From NCBI GenBank assembly GCA_018669845.1, contig JABHSO010000016.1:1-39438 (forward strand): a stretch of 39,438 bases of DNA, read 5' to 3'. The stretch comes from Gammaproteobacteria bacterium. GTDB lineage: Bacteria > Pseudomonadota > Gammaproteobacteria > GCA-001735895. The position numbers were made by a program, and so were the translations under genes. Of the stretch, positions 14,777-24,084 are shown piece by piece. The stretch's first letter is position 1. Every line of letters starts with the position of its first letter. A model generated the notes under the pieces. That model was not told where the DNA came from and searched no databases. It saw only the letters and a program-made list of their open reading frames with translations.

Positions 14777-15942
14777 AATATATCGATGAATTTCGTCAAC
14801 AAAGCCTGGCAAAAAAACTGTCTGCATCAATTCACAAAGAAGCCAACCCTGAACGAAAATATAACTTGATGGAATTCTGTGGTGGCCACACCCATGCCAT
14901 TTTCCGCTACGGTGTGCAAGACCTGATGCCGGATAACGTCAATTTCGTGCACGGTCCCGGTTGTCCGGTTTGCGTATTACCAATCGGACGAATCGACAAT
15001 GCTATTCAGCTTGCGGAAGATCATGATGTCATCCTGTGTACATATGGAGATATGCTACGGGTACCCGCCAGTGGACGCAAAAGCCTGCTAAAAATCAAGG
15101 CAGAAGGCGCCGATATTCGTATGGTTTATTCCACTCAGGACGCACTCAAAATTGCACAGGACAATCCACATCGCCAGGTCGTATTTTTTGCTATCGGTTT
15201 TGAAACTACCACGCCTCCCACTGCCGTTGCTATCAAACAGGCTCAGGCTCTGGGTTTGAAAAACTTCAAGGTTTTTTGCAATCATGTGCTCACCCCGGCT
15301 GCTATCCAGAATATTCTGGAATCCCCGGAGGTACGTGATATCGGTTCCGTCTCCATCGACGGTTTTTTCGGGCCATCTCACGTCAGTTCCATCATTGGAA
15401 GTCGCCCCTATGAGTTTTTTGCCGAAGAGTTTCAGCGCCCGGTAGTGATAGCAGGTTTTGAACCTCTGGATGTTATGCAATCAACACTGATGTTAATCCG
15501 TCAACTAAATGAAGGACGACATGATGTTGAAAACGAATACACCCGTGTCGTCAGTCGTGATGGTAATCTCAAGGCTCAGCAACTGGTATCAGAGATCTTT
15601 GAGCTGCGCCGCAGTTTTGAATGGCGCGGTCTTGGTCTGGTTCCCTATAGTGCTCTGCAGATCAAACAGGCCTATGCCGATTTCGATGCAGAAAAGTATT
15701 TTAACATCACCACCATTCAGGCCAGTGACGTTAAAGGCTGCGAGTGCCCTTCCATTTTACGCGGCGCTAAAACCCCAATCGATTGTAAATTATTTGGTAC
15801 GGTATGCACTCCGGAAAACCCGATGGGTTCCTGCATGGTGTCTTCAGAGGGCGCTTGCGCAGCATACTGGAGTTATGGCCGTTTTCGTCAAAACAGTAAA
15901 ATTACAGATCATCAACAAGATAATATGGAGTCAGTCGCATGA
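14773..15942 (+). CDS. hypD: Fe(CN)2CO assembly scaffold HypD
   Basis: A 389-residue iron-sulfur protein on which the Fe(CN)2CO unit is built with HypC. Motifs in order: EFCGGHTHAIFRYG, HGPGCPVCVLP (redox-active cysteines), FFAIGFETTTPPTA, FCNHVLTPAA and GFFGPSHVSS. The C-terminal [4Fe-4S] set is GCECPSILRG, CKLFGTVCTP and GSCMVSSEGACAAYW. The ATG overlaps the hypC stop by four bases, and its end overlaps hypE by four. Confidence 0.96.
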   Translation: MKYIDEFRQQSLAKKLSASIHKEANPERKYNLMEFCGGHTHAIFRYGVQDLMPDNVNFVHGPGCPVCVLPIGRIDNAIQLAEDHDVILCTYGDMLRVPASGRKSLLKIKAEGADIRMVYSTQDALKIAQDNPHRQVVFFAIGFETTTPPTAVAIKQAQALGLKNFKVFCNHVLTPAAIQNILESPEVRDIGSVSIDGFFGPSHVSSIIGSRPYEFFAEEFQRPVVIAGFEPLDVMQSTLMLIRQLNEGRHDVENEYTRVVSRDGNLKAQQLVSEIFELRRSFEWRGLGLVPYSALQIKQAYADFDAEKYFNITTIQASDVKGCECPSILRGAKTPIDCKLFGTVCTPENPMGSCMVSSEGACAAYWSYGRFRQNSKITDHQQDNMESVA

Positions 15943-16988
15943 CACAGACAGGCAAACGATTTCCTGTTCGTCTGAACACCCGAACCGATAAAGTCGATAT
16001 GACCCATGGCAGTGGTGGCCGGGCTATGGCCCAGCTGGTTGACGAACTGTTTGTTAAACATTTTGACAATGAGTTACTACGCCAGGCGAATGATCAGGCC
16101 AGTTTCGACATTACTGGCGGACGCATGGTCATGAGTGTTGATGGTCACGTTATCTCACCGATATTTTTCCCTGGTGGAGATATCGGTTCACTGTCAGTCC
16201 ACGGCACGGTGAATGATGTTGCCATGTCTGGAGCCAAACCATTATATCTATCAGCCGGTTTTATCCTCGAAGAAGGATACCCTCTGGCCGATCTGGAACG
16301 GATAGTCATCAGCATGGCAAAAGCCGCTTCTGATGCCAACGTACCCGTAATTACCGGAGACACCAAGGTCGTCGAAAAAGGCAAGGGAGACGGTGTATTT
16401 ATTACCACGACGGGTATCGGCATAGTTCCAGAAGGCATCAATATATCTGGCGATCTGGCACAGCCCGGGGATGTTATTCTGATTAACGGCAGTATCGGAG
16501 ATCATGGCATTGCCATCATGTCGAGCCGTGAAAACCTGCAATTTGAAACAACCATCGAATCCGATTCTGCCGCATTACATACGCTGATTGCCGACATGGT
16601 AAAAGCGGTGCCCGACATTCATTGTCTACGCGACCCCACCCGTGGCGGACTTGCAACAACCTTGAATGAGTTAACCCAGCAATCCTCTGTCGGCATGACT
16701 ATTCGTGAAGACGATATTCCGGTTAAACCGGCGGTCAGTGCCGCCTGCGAATTGCTCGGGCTAGACCCACTGTATGTTGCCAATGAAGGCAAACTGGTTT
16801 GCATCTGTAAAAAACAGGATGCTGAAAAATTACTGGATACTATGCGCGCTCACCCACTGGGCAAACAATCTGCCATTATCGGAGAAGTCATCGAAGATGC
16901 CCATGGTTTCGTGCAAATGCAAACCGGTTTTGGCGGCAGTAGAATCGTCGACTGGCTTGCCGGTGAACAATTACCACGGATTTGCTGA
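15939..16988 (+). CDS. hypE: Carbamoyl dehydratase HypE (cyanide ligand synthesis)
   Basis: A 349-residue PurM-like protein that dehydrates the thiocarbamate made by HypF on its C-terminal cysteine to thiocyanate. The N-terminal MTHGSGGRAM motif, the ATP-site VITGDTKVVEKGKGDG, and the C-terminal PRIC ending with the acceptor cysteine are all visible. The stop codon TGA (16986-16988) lies inside the first unit of a heptanucleotide repeat that fills the gap to hypX. Confidence 0.96.
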   Translation: MTQTGKRFPVRLNTRTDKVDMTHGSGGRAMAQLVDELFVKHFDNELLRQANDQASFDITGGRMVMSVDGHVISPIFFPGGDIGSLSVHGTVNDVAMSGAKPLYLSAGFILEEGYPLADLERIVISMAKAASDANVPVITGDTKVVEKGKGDGVFITTTGIGIVPEGINISGDLAQPGDVILINGSIGDHGIAIMSSRENLQFETTIESDSAALHTLIADMVKAVPDIHCLRDPTRGGLATTLNELTQQSSVGMTIREDDIPVKPAVSAACELLGLDPLYVANEGKLVCICKKQDAEKLLDTMRAHPLGKQSAIIGEVIEDAHGFVQMQTGFGGSRIVDWLAGEQLPRIC

Positions 16989-17068
16989 TAACGGATAACT
17001 GATAACTGATAACTGATAACTAATTACTGATAACTGATAACTGATAACTGATAACTGATAACTGATTC
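16985..17068 (+). repeat. 12-unit CTGATAA heptanucleotide tandem repeat
   Basis: Twelve consecutive 7-base units run from the hypE stop codon to two bases before the hypX ATG. Nine are exactly CTGATAA. Units 2 (CGGATAA), 6 (CTAATTA) and 12 (CTGATTC) vary. A period of 7 places TGA or TAA in every frame. No ribosome binding site is left between the array and the hypX start. Confidence 0.93.
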
Positions 17069-17070
17069 TG

Positions 17071-18783
17071 ATGAGAATTCTACTACTCTGCCATGCCTTT
17101 AACAGCCTTACCCAAAGACTGTTTGTCGAGCTTGAAGCTCAGGGACATGACATCTCGGTTGAATTCGATATCAATGATGAAACCAGTTTGCAGGCCGTTA
17201 ACCTGTTTCAACCAGAACTGATTATTGCTCCTTACCTGAAACGAGCCATCCCAGAATCCATCTGGAAAAAAACGATTTGCCTGATCGTACATCCAGGCAT
17301 AACGGGTGATCGTGGACCTTCATCACTGGACTGGGCTATTCTCAAAAATCTCAATGAATGGGGGGTAACCGTATTACAGGCCAATGCAGAAATGGATGCA
17401 GGTGATATCTGGTCGACAGTTTCTTTTCCTATGCGTAAAGCCAGCAAGGCAAATCTTTACAGAAATGAAGTAACAGAAGCAGCATTGCAGGCCGTAAATA
17501 TTGCCATACAAAAATATCAACAAGCCGACTTCTCCCCATTAAGTCTTAGGCAAATTGAAACTAGCGGCGACTGGCAACCATTAATGCAACAGTCAGATCG
17601 ACAAATAAACTGGAACGTCGATGATTCTGCCACTATTATCAAAAAAATTAAAAGTGCTGATGGATTCCCCGGTATAAAACAAAAATGGTTTGACCGAGAA
17701 CTATATTTATTTGATGTCCATCATGAACCAGAGCTGCATGGAAAAGCAGGTGAATTTATTGGACAAAACGAAACTGCTATCTGTATCGCCACAACTGACA
17801 GCGCAGTGTGGATTGGCCATCTGAAAGACAAGCAGAGCTCTCATCCTTTTAAACTTCCTGCAACAATCGTATTAAAAGACGATATAAGAGATTTACCATT
17901 CATCGATACAAAACAATCCATAGCTTATCAACCTGTCCGCTATCACTCGGCTAACGGTGTTGGTTACCTGCATTTTAATTTTTATAACGGTGCAATGAGC
18001 ACGACACAATGTCAGCAATTGCGTGAAGCCCTGGTCCAAGCCAAACAGCAACCCACAAAAATCATTGTATTAATGGGTGGCGATGACTTCTGGTCAAATG
18101 GTATGCACCTGAACCAGATAGAAGCCGCAACCAGTGCTGCCGATGAATCATGGGACAATATCAATGCGATTAACGACCTGTCACTGGAAATAATCAACAC
18201 CGAGTCACAACTTATATTTTCAGCCATGAGGGGAAATGCAGGAGCAGGCGGAGTATTCCTGGCGCGGGCAGCCGATGAAGTCTGGGCCCGACAGGGCATT
18301 ATTCTAAACCCCCATTATAAAGACATGGGAAACCTGTATGGATCGGAATACTGGAGTTATCTACTGCCTCGATTTGCCGGTGAAGAAAATAGTCAACGCA
18401 TTAGTCAATCACGATTACCGATGGGTTTAGCAGAAGCAAAAGCACTGGGACTTGTGGATAAAATAATCGACTCTCCACGAAATTTATTTTATGAAGCTGT
18501 GCGGCAACGTTGCGAAAAATTATTAAATTCAGCTTCAGATAATCTCGATATAAATCAGCAATTAGAAAAAAAACAACAACAGCGTACTAGCGATGAAGCG
18601 ATTAAACCTTTATCCGCATACCGTGAGTTAGAGTTAAATAAAATGAAGAAAAATTTTTATGGCTTTGACCCCAGTTACCACATCGCAAGATATAACTTCG
18701 TTTACAAAATTGCCAAATCACGTACACCTTTAACGATTGCTAAACATCGACGTATATCAGACATAGTCAGGAGGGTCTCATGA
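17071..18783 (+). CDS. hypX: HypX/HoxX, CO-forming hydrogenase maturation factor
   Basis: A 570-residue cytoplasmic fusion. The N-terminal half resembles formyl-tetrahydrofolate transferases/hydrolases (MRILLLCHAFNSLTQRLF, HPGITGDRGPSSLDWAI). The C-terminal half (from about residue 290) is crotonase-like, with RGNAGAGGVFLARAADEVWA and the conserved NPHYKDMGNLYGSEYW. HypX turns the formyl group of formyl-THF into CO for the active site and is found in bacteria that mature hydrogenase under air. The start MRILLL fits the family, but its ATG directly follows the heptamer array and has no Shine-Dalgarno sequence. Its end overlaps hoxA by four bases. Confidence 0.92.
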   Translation: MRILLLCHAFNSLTQRLFVELEAQGHDISVEFDINDETSLQAVNLFQPELIIAPYLKRAIPESIWKKTICLIVHPGITGDRGPSSLDWAILKNLNEWGVTVLQANAEMDAGDIWSTVSFPMRKASKANLYRNEVTEAALQAVNIAIQKYQQADFSPLSLRQIETSGDWQPLMQQSDRQINWNVDDSATIIKKIKSADGFPGIKQKWFDRELYLFDVHHEPELHGKAGEFIGQNETAICIATTDSAVWIGHLKDKQSSHPFKLPATIVLKDDIRDLPFIDTKQSIAYQPVRYHSANGVGYLHFNFYNGAMSTTQCQQLREALVQAKQQPTKIIVLMGGDDFWSNGMHLNQIEAATSAADESWDNINAINDLSLEIINTESQLIFSAMRGNAGAGGVFLARAADEVWARQGIILNPHYKDMGNLYGSEYWSYLLPRFAGEENSQRISQSRLPMGLAEAKALGLVDKIIDSPRNLFYEAVRQRCEKLLNSASDNLDINQQLEKKQQQRTSDEAIKPLSAYRELELNKMKKNFYGFDPSYHIARYNFVYKIAKSRTPLTIAKHRRISDIVRRVS

Positions 18784-20255
18784 CCACAACCGCAAGCATA
18801 CTGGTGGTTGATGATGAACAGCGTTCACTGGAATCTATTCAACGCATTCTTTATGATCGTTTCGATGTTCACATCGCAAATAACATCGAAGATGCTGAAA
18901 CAATTTTACGACGGGAATGGATCCAAATTTTACTTTGCGATCAACGCATGCCGGAAATGACCGGCGTAGAGTTCACCCAGAAAGTTCGTGATGAATACCC
19001 CCTTATTATTCGCATCATTATTTCCGGCTACACCGATTCTGAAGACATAATCAATGCGGTCAATAAAGGCGGCATATACCAGTACATCACTAAACCCTGG
19101 CACCCTGACGACTTAATCATCAAACTCAACAATGCCGTTGACCTGTTTCGCCTACAACGCGAAAACGAACAGCTATCAGTCGAGCTCAAACTCAAACCAG
19201 ATACTATTGAGCAGAGTATGATTGAAAAACGGCGCACCCTGAAGGCACGTTATGACTGGGATCAGGCAATAGTTCGCAGTCCGGATAGCTGCATGAACAG
19301 TGTTTGCAGCACCATCAGAAATGCCGCTCCTTTCGATGTCAATATTCTATTGACGGGAGAATCAGGAACCGGAAAAGAGCTCTGTGCACGCTCCCTGCAT
19401 TACAACAGCCTGCGACAGGATAAAGTTTTTGTCGCAGAAAATTGCGGTGCCCTGCCCGACGAATTATTAGAAAGCGAATTATTCGGTCACAAACGCGGCG
19501 CATTTACCGGTGCTATTGAAGATCGAATTGGTCTTTTTGAACTCGCCCATGGTGGCACCATATTTCTCGATGAAATTGGTGACACATCACCGGCTTTTCA
19601 GGTTAAGTTGCTGCGCGTATTACAGGAAAAGGAAATTCGCCCACTCGGTAGTAATATTCGCCGTCCGATCGATGTTCGCATTATTGCCGCAACCAATCGC
19701 AACATGGAACAGGATATTCGCGATAAAAAATTTCGCCAGGACCTTTATTATCGGCTGGCAACTTTTGAAATCAATATCCCACCATTACGTGAGCGACAAT
19801 GCGATATTACCCCACTGGCCATTGCCATTCTTAACCAGACCATGGACCAGTTGGGAAAACGGGTAAAAGGCATCAGCGAAGAAGTGCTGCATTGTTTTGA
19901 AACCTATCAATGGCCAGGCAACGTACGCGAAATGCAAAATGAAATAAAACGCATGCTGGTACTCGGTCAAAGCGATTACCTCGGCTCTGAATTGATATCA
20001 CCACAAATATTACATGCAACACCGGAAGAGTCTATTGCCGATATGGCATTGCTCACCGGCATAGAAGGCACATTGAAACAACGTGTGGAATCACTCGAAG
20101 CCCGAATTCTAAAAGAAACACTCATCAGGCTGCGCTGGAATAAAACCCAGACAGCACAGGAACTTGGATTATCCCGTGTCGGTTTACGCAATAAAATGCA
20201 TCGATATGGGCTGGAGAAAAACTCTAATATTGAGTCTATTATTGATGTCGCATGA
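18780..20255 (+). CDS. hoxA: HoxA/HupR-type sigma-54-dependent response regulator
   Basis: A 491-residue NtrC-family activator. It has a receiver domain with phospho-acceptor Asp54 ([12 protein letters not shown]), an AAA+ domain with Walker A GESGTGKE (from residue 193), the sigma-54-contacting GAFTGA (240-245) and Walker [14 protein letters not shown]-terminal Fis-type helix-turn-helix follows ([20 protein letters not shown]). It should activate the sigma-54-like hybO promoter. In known systems HoxA/HupR works unphosphorylated, and its kinase silences it when H2 is absent. It overlaps hypX and hoxJ by four bases each. Confidence 0.93.
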   Translation: MTTTASILVVDDEQRSLESIQRILYDRFDVHIANNIEDAETILRREWIQILLCDQRMPEMTGVEFTQKVRDEYPLIIRIIISGYTDSEDIINAVNKGGIYQYITKPWHPDDLIIKLNNAVDLFRLQRENEQLSVELKLKPDTIEQSMIEKRRTLKARYDWDQAIVRSPDSCMNSVCSTIRNAAPFDVNILLTGESGTGKELCARSLHYNSLRQDKVFVAENCGALPDELLESELFGHKRGAFTGAIEDRIGLFELAHGGTIFLDEIGDTSPAFQVKLLRVLQEKEIRPLGSNIRRPIDVRIIAATNRNMEQDIRDKKFRQDLYYRLATFEINIPPLRERQCDITPLAIAILNQTMDQLGKRVKGISEEVLHCFETYQWPGNVREMQNEIKRMLVLGQSDYLGSELISPQILHATPEESIADMALLTGIEGTLKQRVESLEARILKETLIRLRWNKTQTAQELGLSRVGLRNKMHRYGLEKNSNIESIIDVA

Positions 20256-21622
20256 ATGACCATCCTCATCAATCATCCAGTTTAACCGCGCAGGCGGGAT
20301 TACCCTCTGAACTGAATCAACACAATCGACGGGCAGATGATAGTGCCTGGATAGAAGTTGTTCAGCACATGGATAGTATTTATGCCGATTTGGTGCATTA
20401 TCAGGTAGAGCTGGAAGAAAAGAATTCAGCTCTTGAAGATGCCCAGCTTTTCATTCAAAGTGTCATTTCATCAATATCTGATATTCTAATTGTGTGCAAT
20501 ATCAACGGTGAAATACAGCAAGTTAATCATGCGCTTGAAGAAATCATTGGAAAGACCGCTGAAGAACTTTTGGACAAACCTATATCCAGTTTATTTTGTG
20601 AACAACACCTGAGTTTAATCGCTGAATTTCCAGAACATATTCGCTCTGGCTCCTTAATTGACTGTCAGATTGAACTGATCAGTTCTGAACAAAAAGAAAT
20701 CCCCATGGCAATCAACTGCTGTGCACGTTTCGATCATGAAAACAGGCTTTCTGGCATGGTAGTCACCGGGCGACCACTGGGGGAACTGCGCAAAGCCTAT
20801 AGCGCACTTCATCAGGCACATGAGAAATTAAAAACTGCAAATCTACAATTAATTCAATCTGAAAAAATGGCCTCCCTCGGTAGGCTGGTTGCGGGTGTAG
20901 CCCACGAATTAAATAATCCGATCAGTTTTCTTTACGCCAATATGCATGCACTCAAAAACTATCAACAAAAATTCAAAACTTATATCGATGCAGTGCATGT
21001 AAATACCAGCCATGATGAGCTGCAAAAATTACGTTCACAATTACGCATTGATGCCATGATGGATGATATCAACCCGTTGGTAGAAGGTTCTGTTGAAGGA
21101 GCCGAACGGGTCAGCGAAATTGTTCAGAATCTACGAAAATTCACCACACCCCAGGAACAGAAAAAACAGTCTTTTAACCTGATATTAGTTATTAAACGTG
21201 CAATATCCTGGGTGCTTAAAGCTGCAAAAACCAGCCCCGAAGTGATTCATAATTACCCTGCCGAATTAAATATAATCAGCAATGAAGGGTATGTTCATCA
21301 AATACTCATCAATCTAATTCAAAATGCTATTGATGCGATGGATCACAGAGGTCAATCTAAACTGGTCATTACCGTGAACAAAAATGATGACTCTGTTCAA
21401 TTACATATTCACGATAATGGTCCGGGTATAAAGCAGCAGAATCTGGTTAAAATTTTTGACCCATTTTTTACTACCCGTACGGTTGGTAGTGGTACCGGCC
21501 TTGGTTTGTATATAAGTTATGGCCTGGCAACTGAGCAATGTCAGGGGGATTTAACGGTAAGCAACCATAAAGACGGTGGAGCCGAGTTTATTTTATCGCT
21601 GCCTCTGGAGGCAGGTAAATGA
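20252..21622 (+). CDS. hoxJ: HoxJ/HupT-type H2-signalling histidine kinase
   Basis: A 456-residue soluble kinase. A PAS domain lies at roughly residues 68-170. A coiled linker leads to the H-box [18 protein letters not shown] with His218. The ATP-binding domain shows N-box [13 protein letters not shown]1 DNGPGI, F-box FDPFFTTR and G2 [12 protein letters not shown]. It has no membrane segments, fitting a kinase that forms a complex with the soluble sensor HoxB/HoxC encoded next. It overlaps hoxA and hoxB by four bases each. Confidence 0.92.
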   Translation: MNDHPHQSSSLTAQAGLPSELNQHNRRADDSAWIEVVQHMDSIYADLVHYQVELEEKNSALEDAQLFIQSVISSISDILIVCNINGEIQQVNHALEEIIGKTAEELLDKPISSLFCEQHLSLIAEFPEHIRSGSLIDCQIELISSEQKEIPMAINCCARFDHENRLSGMVVTGRPLGELRKAYSALHQAHEKLKTANLQLIQSEKMASLGRLVAGVAHELNNPISFLYANMHALKNYQQKFKTYIDAVHVNTSHDELQKLRSQLRIDAMMDDINPLVEGSVEGAERVSEIVQNLRKFTTPQEQKKQSFNLILVIKRAISWVLKAAKTSPEVIHNYPAELNIISNEGYVHQILINLIQNAIDAMDHRGQSKLVITVNKNDDSVQLHIHDNGPGIKQQNLVKIFDPFFTTRTVGSGTGLGLYISYGLATEQCQGDLTVSNHKDGGAEFILSLPLEAGK

Positions 21623-22623
21623 AACCATTCAACATTTTGTGGATTCAGTCAGGCGGTTGTGGTGGCTGCAGCATATCAGTATTAAATGCCGAGTTACCAG
21701 ATTTTTATTCCAGTCTGAAACAGAGCAACATTGATTTACTATGGCACCCTTCTTTCAGTGAAACCTGTGGAGAAGATTTTTTAGCGTTGCTGGAAAAAAT
21801 CGAAAATGGACAAATACAACTGGATGCATTTTGTCTGGAAGGTTCGGTGATGATGGGACCTCAGGGTAGCGGTCGTTTCCACCTGTTAAGTGGAACTCGA
21901 CGACCCATGTTCGAGATCATAAAAAGTCTGGCTGAAAAGGCCAGACATACCCTGGCCATAGGCTCCTGTGCAGCATTTGGTGGTATCACCATGTCAGGAC
22001 CCAACCCCGGTGAAGCCACCGGTCTTCAATTTGAAGGAGAAATAGCTGGGGGGCTACTCGATAGTTCATGGCTTAGTAATGGTCAATTACCAGTTATCAA
22101 CATTGCAGGCTGCCCGGTACATCCAAACTGGGTAATAGAAACGCTGACTCAACTGGCACTCGGAGAAATAAATCCTTCACAACTGGACAGTTTTAACCGC
22201 CCCCGAAGTTATACCAAACACCTGGTGCACCATGGCTGCCCTCGAAATGAATATTACGAATTCAAGGCAAGTGCTAAACGCCCTACCGATCTGGGTTGTA
22301 TGATGGAAAACAGGGGGTGCCTCGGTACCCAGGCTCGTGCCGACTGTAATATTCGATTATGGAATGGAGAAGGTTCCTGTCTGCGTGGCGGATTTACATG
22401 CATCAATTGCACCGCACCGGAATTCGAAGAACCCGGTCACTGTTTTACCGAAACACCAAAGATAGCCGGTATACCGATAGGCTTGCCCACCGATATGCCC
22501 AAGGCCTGGTTTGTGGCTCTTGCTTCTCTGGCCAAAGCAGCTACACCGAAACGTCTGAAGGTAAATTCTGAATCTGACCATATCCGCATATCGCCCGGCA
22601 TGCATGAAGAAGAGGAAACCTGA
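21619..22623 (+). CDS. hoxB: Regulatory (H2-sensing) hydrogenase small subunit HoxB/HupU
   Basis: A 334-residue iron-sulfur small subunit with no Tat signal (starts [20 protein letters not shown]), so it stays in the cytoplasm. The proximal-cluster CGGC motif is intact, in contrast to HybO. Other ligands are in IGSCAAFGG, IAGCPVHPNW, HHGCPRNEYY, CLGTQARADC and CINC. With HoxC it forms the H2 sensor that controls HoxJ. It is followed after three bases by hoxC. Confidence 0.94.
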   Translation: MKPFNILWIQSGGCGGCSISVLNAELPDFYSSLKQSNIDLLWHPSFSETCGEDFLALLEKIENGQIQLDAFCLEGSVMMGPQGSGRFHLLSGTRRPMFEIIKSLAEKARHTLAIGSCAAFGGITMSGPNPGEATGLQFEGEIAGGLLDSSWLSNGQLPVINIAGCPVHPNWVIETLTQLALGEINPSQLDSFNRPRSYTKHLVHHGCPRNEYYEFKASAKRPTDLGCMMENRGCLGTQARADCNIRLWNGEGSCLRGGFTCINCTAPEFEEPGHCFTETPKIAGIPIGLPTDMPKAWFVALASLAKAATPKRLKVNSESDHIRISPGMHEEEET

Positions 22624-22626
22624 ACC

Positions 22627-24084
22627 ATGGCTTCAAACTCTTCATCACGCCGTATTCTCGGCCCGTTTAATCGGGTTGAAGGCGATCTGGAAGTTAACAT
22701 CGAAGTAGACCAGCAAAAGATTACTCAAGCCTGGGTTAATGCCCCTTTATTTCGAGGTTATGAGCAAATTTTACATGGCAAGGATCCCCGTGATTCGCTG
22801 ATTTACACACCTAGAATATGTGGCATCTGTTCCATTTCTCAATCAGTCGCCGCTGCTCAGGCCATAGCCTCTGCGCAGGGTCTAAAGCCAGCTCAAAATG
22901 GCCAGCTTGCGACCAACCTGATACTGGCAGCCGAAAACATGGCCGATCATCTCACTCATTTTTATCTATTTTTTATGCCCGATTTTGCGCGTGACTGTTA
23001 CAAAGATAAGACATGGTTTAACGACATCGCTTTTCGATTTAAAGCACAAACGGGCAGTTCAGCCAGAGACGTGTTACCTGCCCGGGCAGCCTTCCTGCAC
23101 CTGACTGGAATTCTTGCGGGTAAATGGCCTCATTCTCTTGCCTTACAGCCAGGAGGCACGACTCGTCCTGTCGAATCTCAGGAACGTATTCGTCTGCTTA
23201 GCACCATTACCGCATTCCGCCATTTTTTACAGGATGTTCTGTTTGGTGCAGAATTGGAACAGGTGGCGGCTCTCAGCAGTGAAGAGGATTTACTGCAATT
23301 TGTTGATCAACACAACCAGTATGATTTTGCACGGTTTATTAGCATTGCTCAGGATCTGAATTTAAACCATCAGGGCAAAGCCAGTGATAACTTTATGAGT
23401 TACGGCGCTTATCCGGAAGATGAACATTTTCTTTTTAATGCTGGAACCTGGCAACAACATCTACAAACATTTAATCCAGAGGATATTCGTGAAGATATTT
23501 CACACAGCTGGGTAAATTCAAAAGCCACCGCCAAACACCCATTTCAGGGAAGCACAATTCCTGATAGCGATGAAACTTCTGGTTACAGCTGGTGCAAAGC
23601 ACCCCGGCTGAATCAACAGGTCATGGAAGTGGGTGCTATTTCAAGACAGGTCATATCAGGGCACCCATTGATACGAGATTTAGTGAGTAAAACGGGTGCT
23701 AATGTTCAAAACAGGGTTATCTCAAGATTACTCGAGTTAGCATTGGTGGTGCCTGCGATGGAAAACTGGGTTAAGCAAATCCAGCCGGGGCAAAGTTTCT
23801 GTCATGAGTCGATTATTCCACAGGAAGCCCAGGGGGCAGGATTAGTGGAAGCGGCCAGAGGTAGCCTGGGCCACTGGTTAAGAGTCAAAAACGGCCGTAT
23901 CCTGAATTATCAAATTATCGCCCCCACTACATGGAATTTTTCTCCCCGTGATAGCAGTGAACAACCAGGCGCTCTTGAGCTTGCTCTACAGGGTACTGAA
24001 ATGGATGATGACAAAACAAGTGCCGCAATGATTCAACATATTATTCGTTCGTTTGACCCCTGCATGGTCTGTACGGTGCATTAG
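22627..24084 (+). CDS. hoxC: Regulatory (H2-sensing) hydrogenase large subunit HoxC/HupV
   Basis: A 485-residue large subunit with both active-site motifs intact: RICGICSISQ (Cys65, Cys68) and a C-terminal DPCMVCTVH. The protein ends exactly at that histidine, so it needs no protease processing, as is known for sensor hydrogenases. This contrasts with the 15-residue tail of HybC. Its stop shares one base with the GTG start of hypF (TAGTG). Confidence 0.95.
   Translation: MASNSSSRRILGPFNRVEGDLEVNIEVDQQKITQAWVNAPLFRGYEQILHGKDPRDSLIYTPRICGICSISQSVAAAQAIASAQGLKPAQNGQLATNLILAAENMADHLTHFYLFFMPDFARDCYKDKTWFNDIAFRFKAQTGSSARDVLPARAAFLHLTGILAGKWPHSLALQPGGTTRPVESQERIRLLSTITAFRHFLQDVLFGAELEQVAALSSEEDLLQFVDQHNQYDFARFISIAQDLNLNHQGKASDNFMSYGAYPEDEHFLFNAGTWQQHLQTFNPEDIREDISHSWVNSKATAKHPFQGSTIPDSDETSGYSWCKAPRLNQQVMEVGAISRQVISGHPLIRDLVSKTGANVQNRVISRLLELALVVPAMENWVKQIQPGQSFCHESIIPQEAQGAGLVEAARGSLGHWLRVKNGRILNYQIIAPTTWNFSPRDSSEQPGALELALQGTEMDDDKTSAAMIQHIIRSFDPCMVCTVH

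Noticed and set aside
16985..17068. Tandem CTGATAA array considered as a CRISPR-like array
   Set aside because: Units are 7 bases with no spacers and no cas genes in the window; it is a simple tandem repeat.
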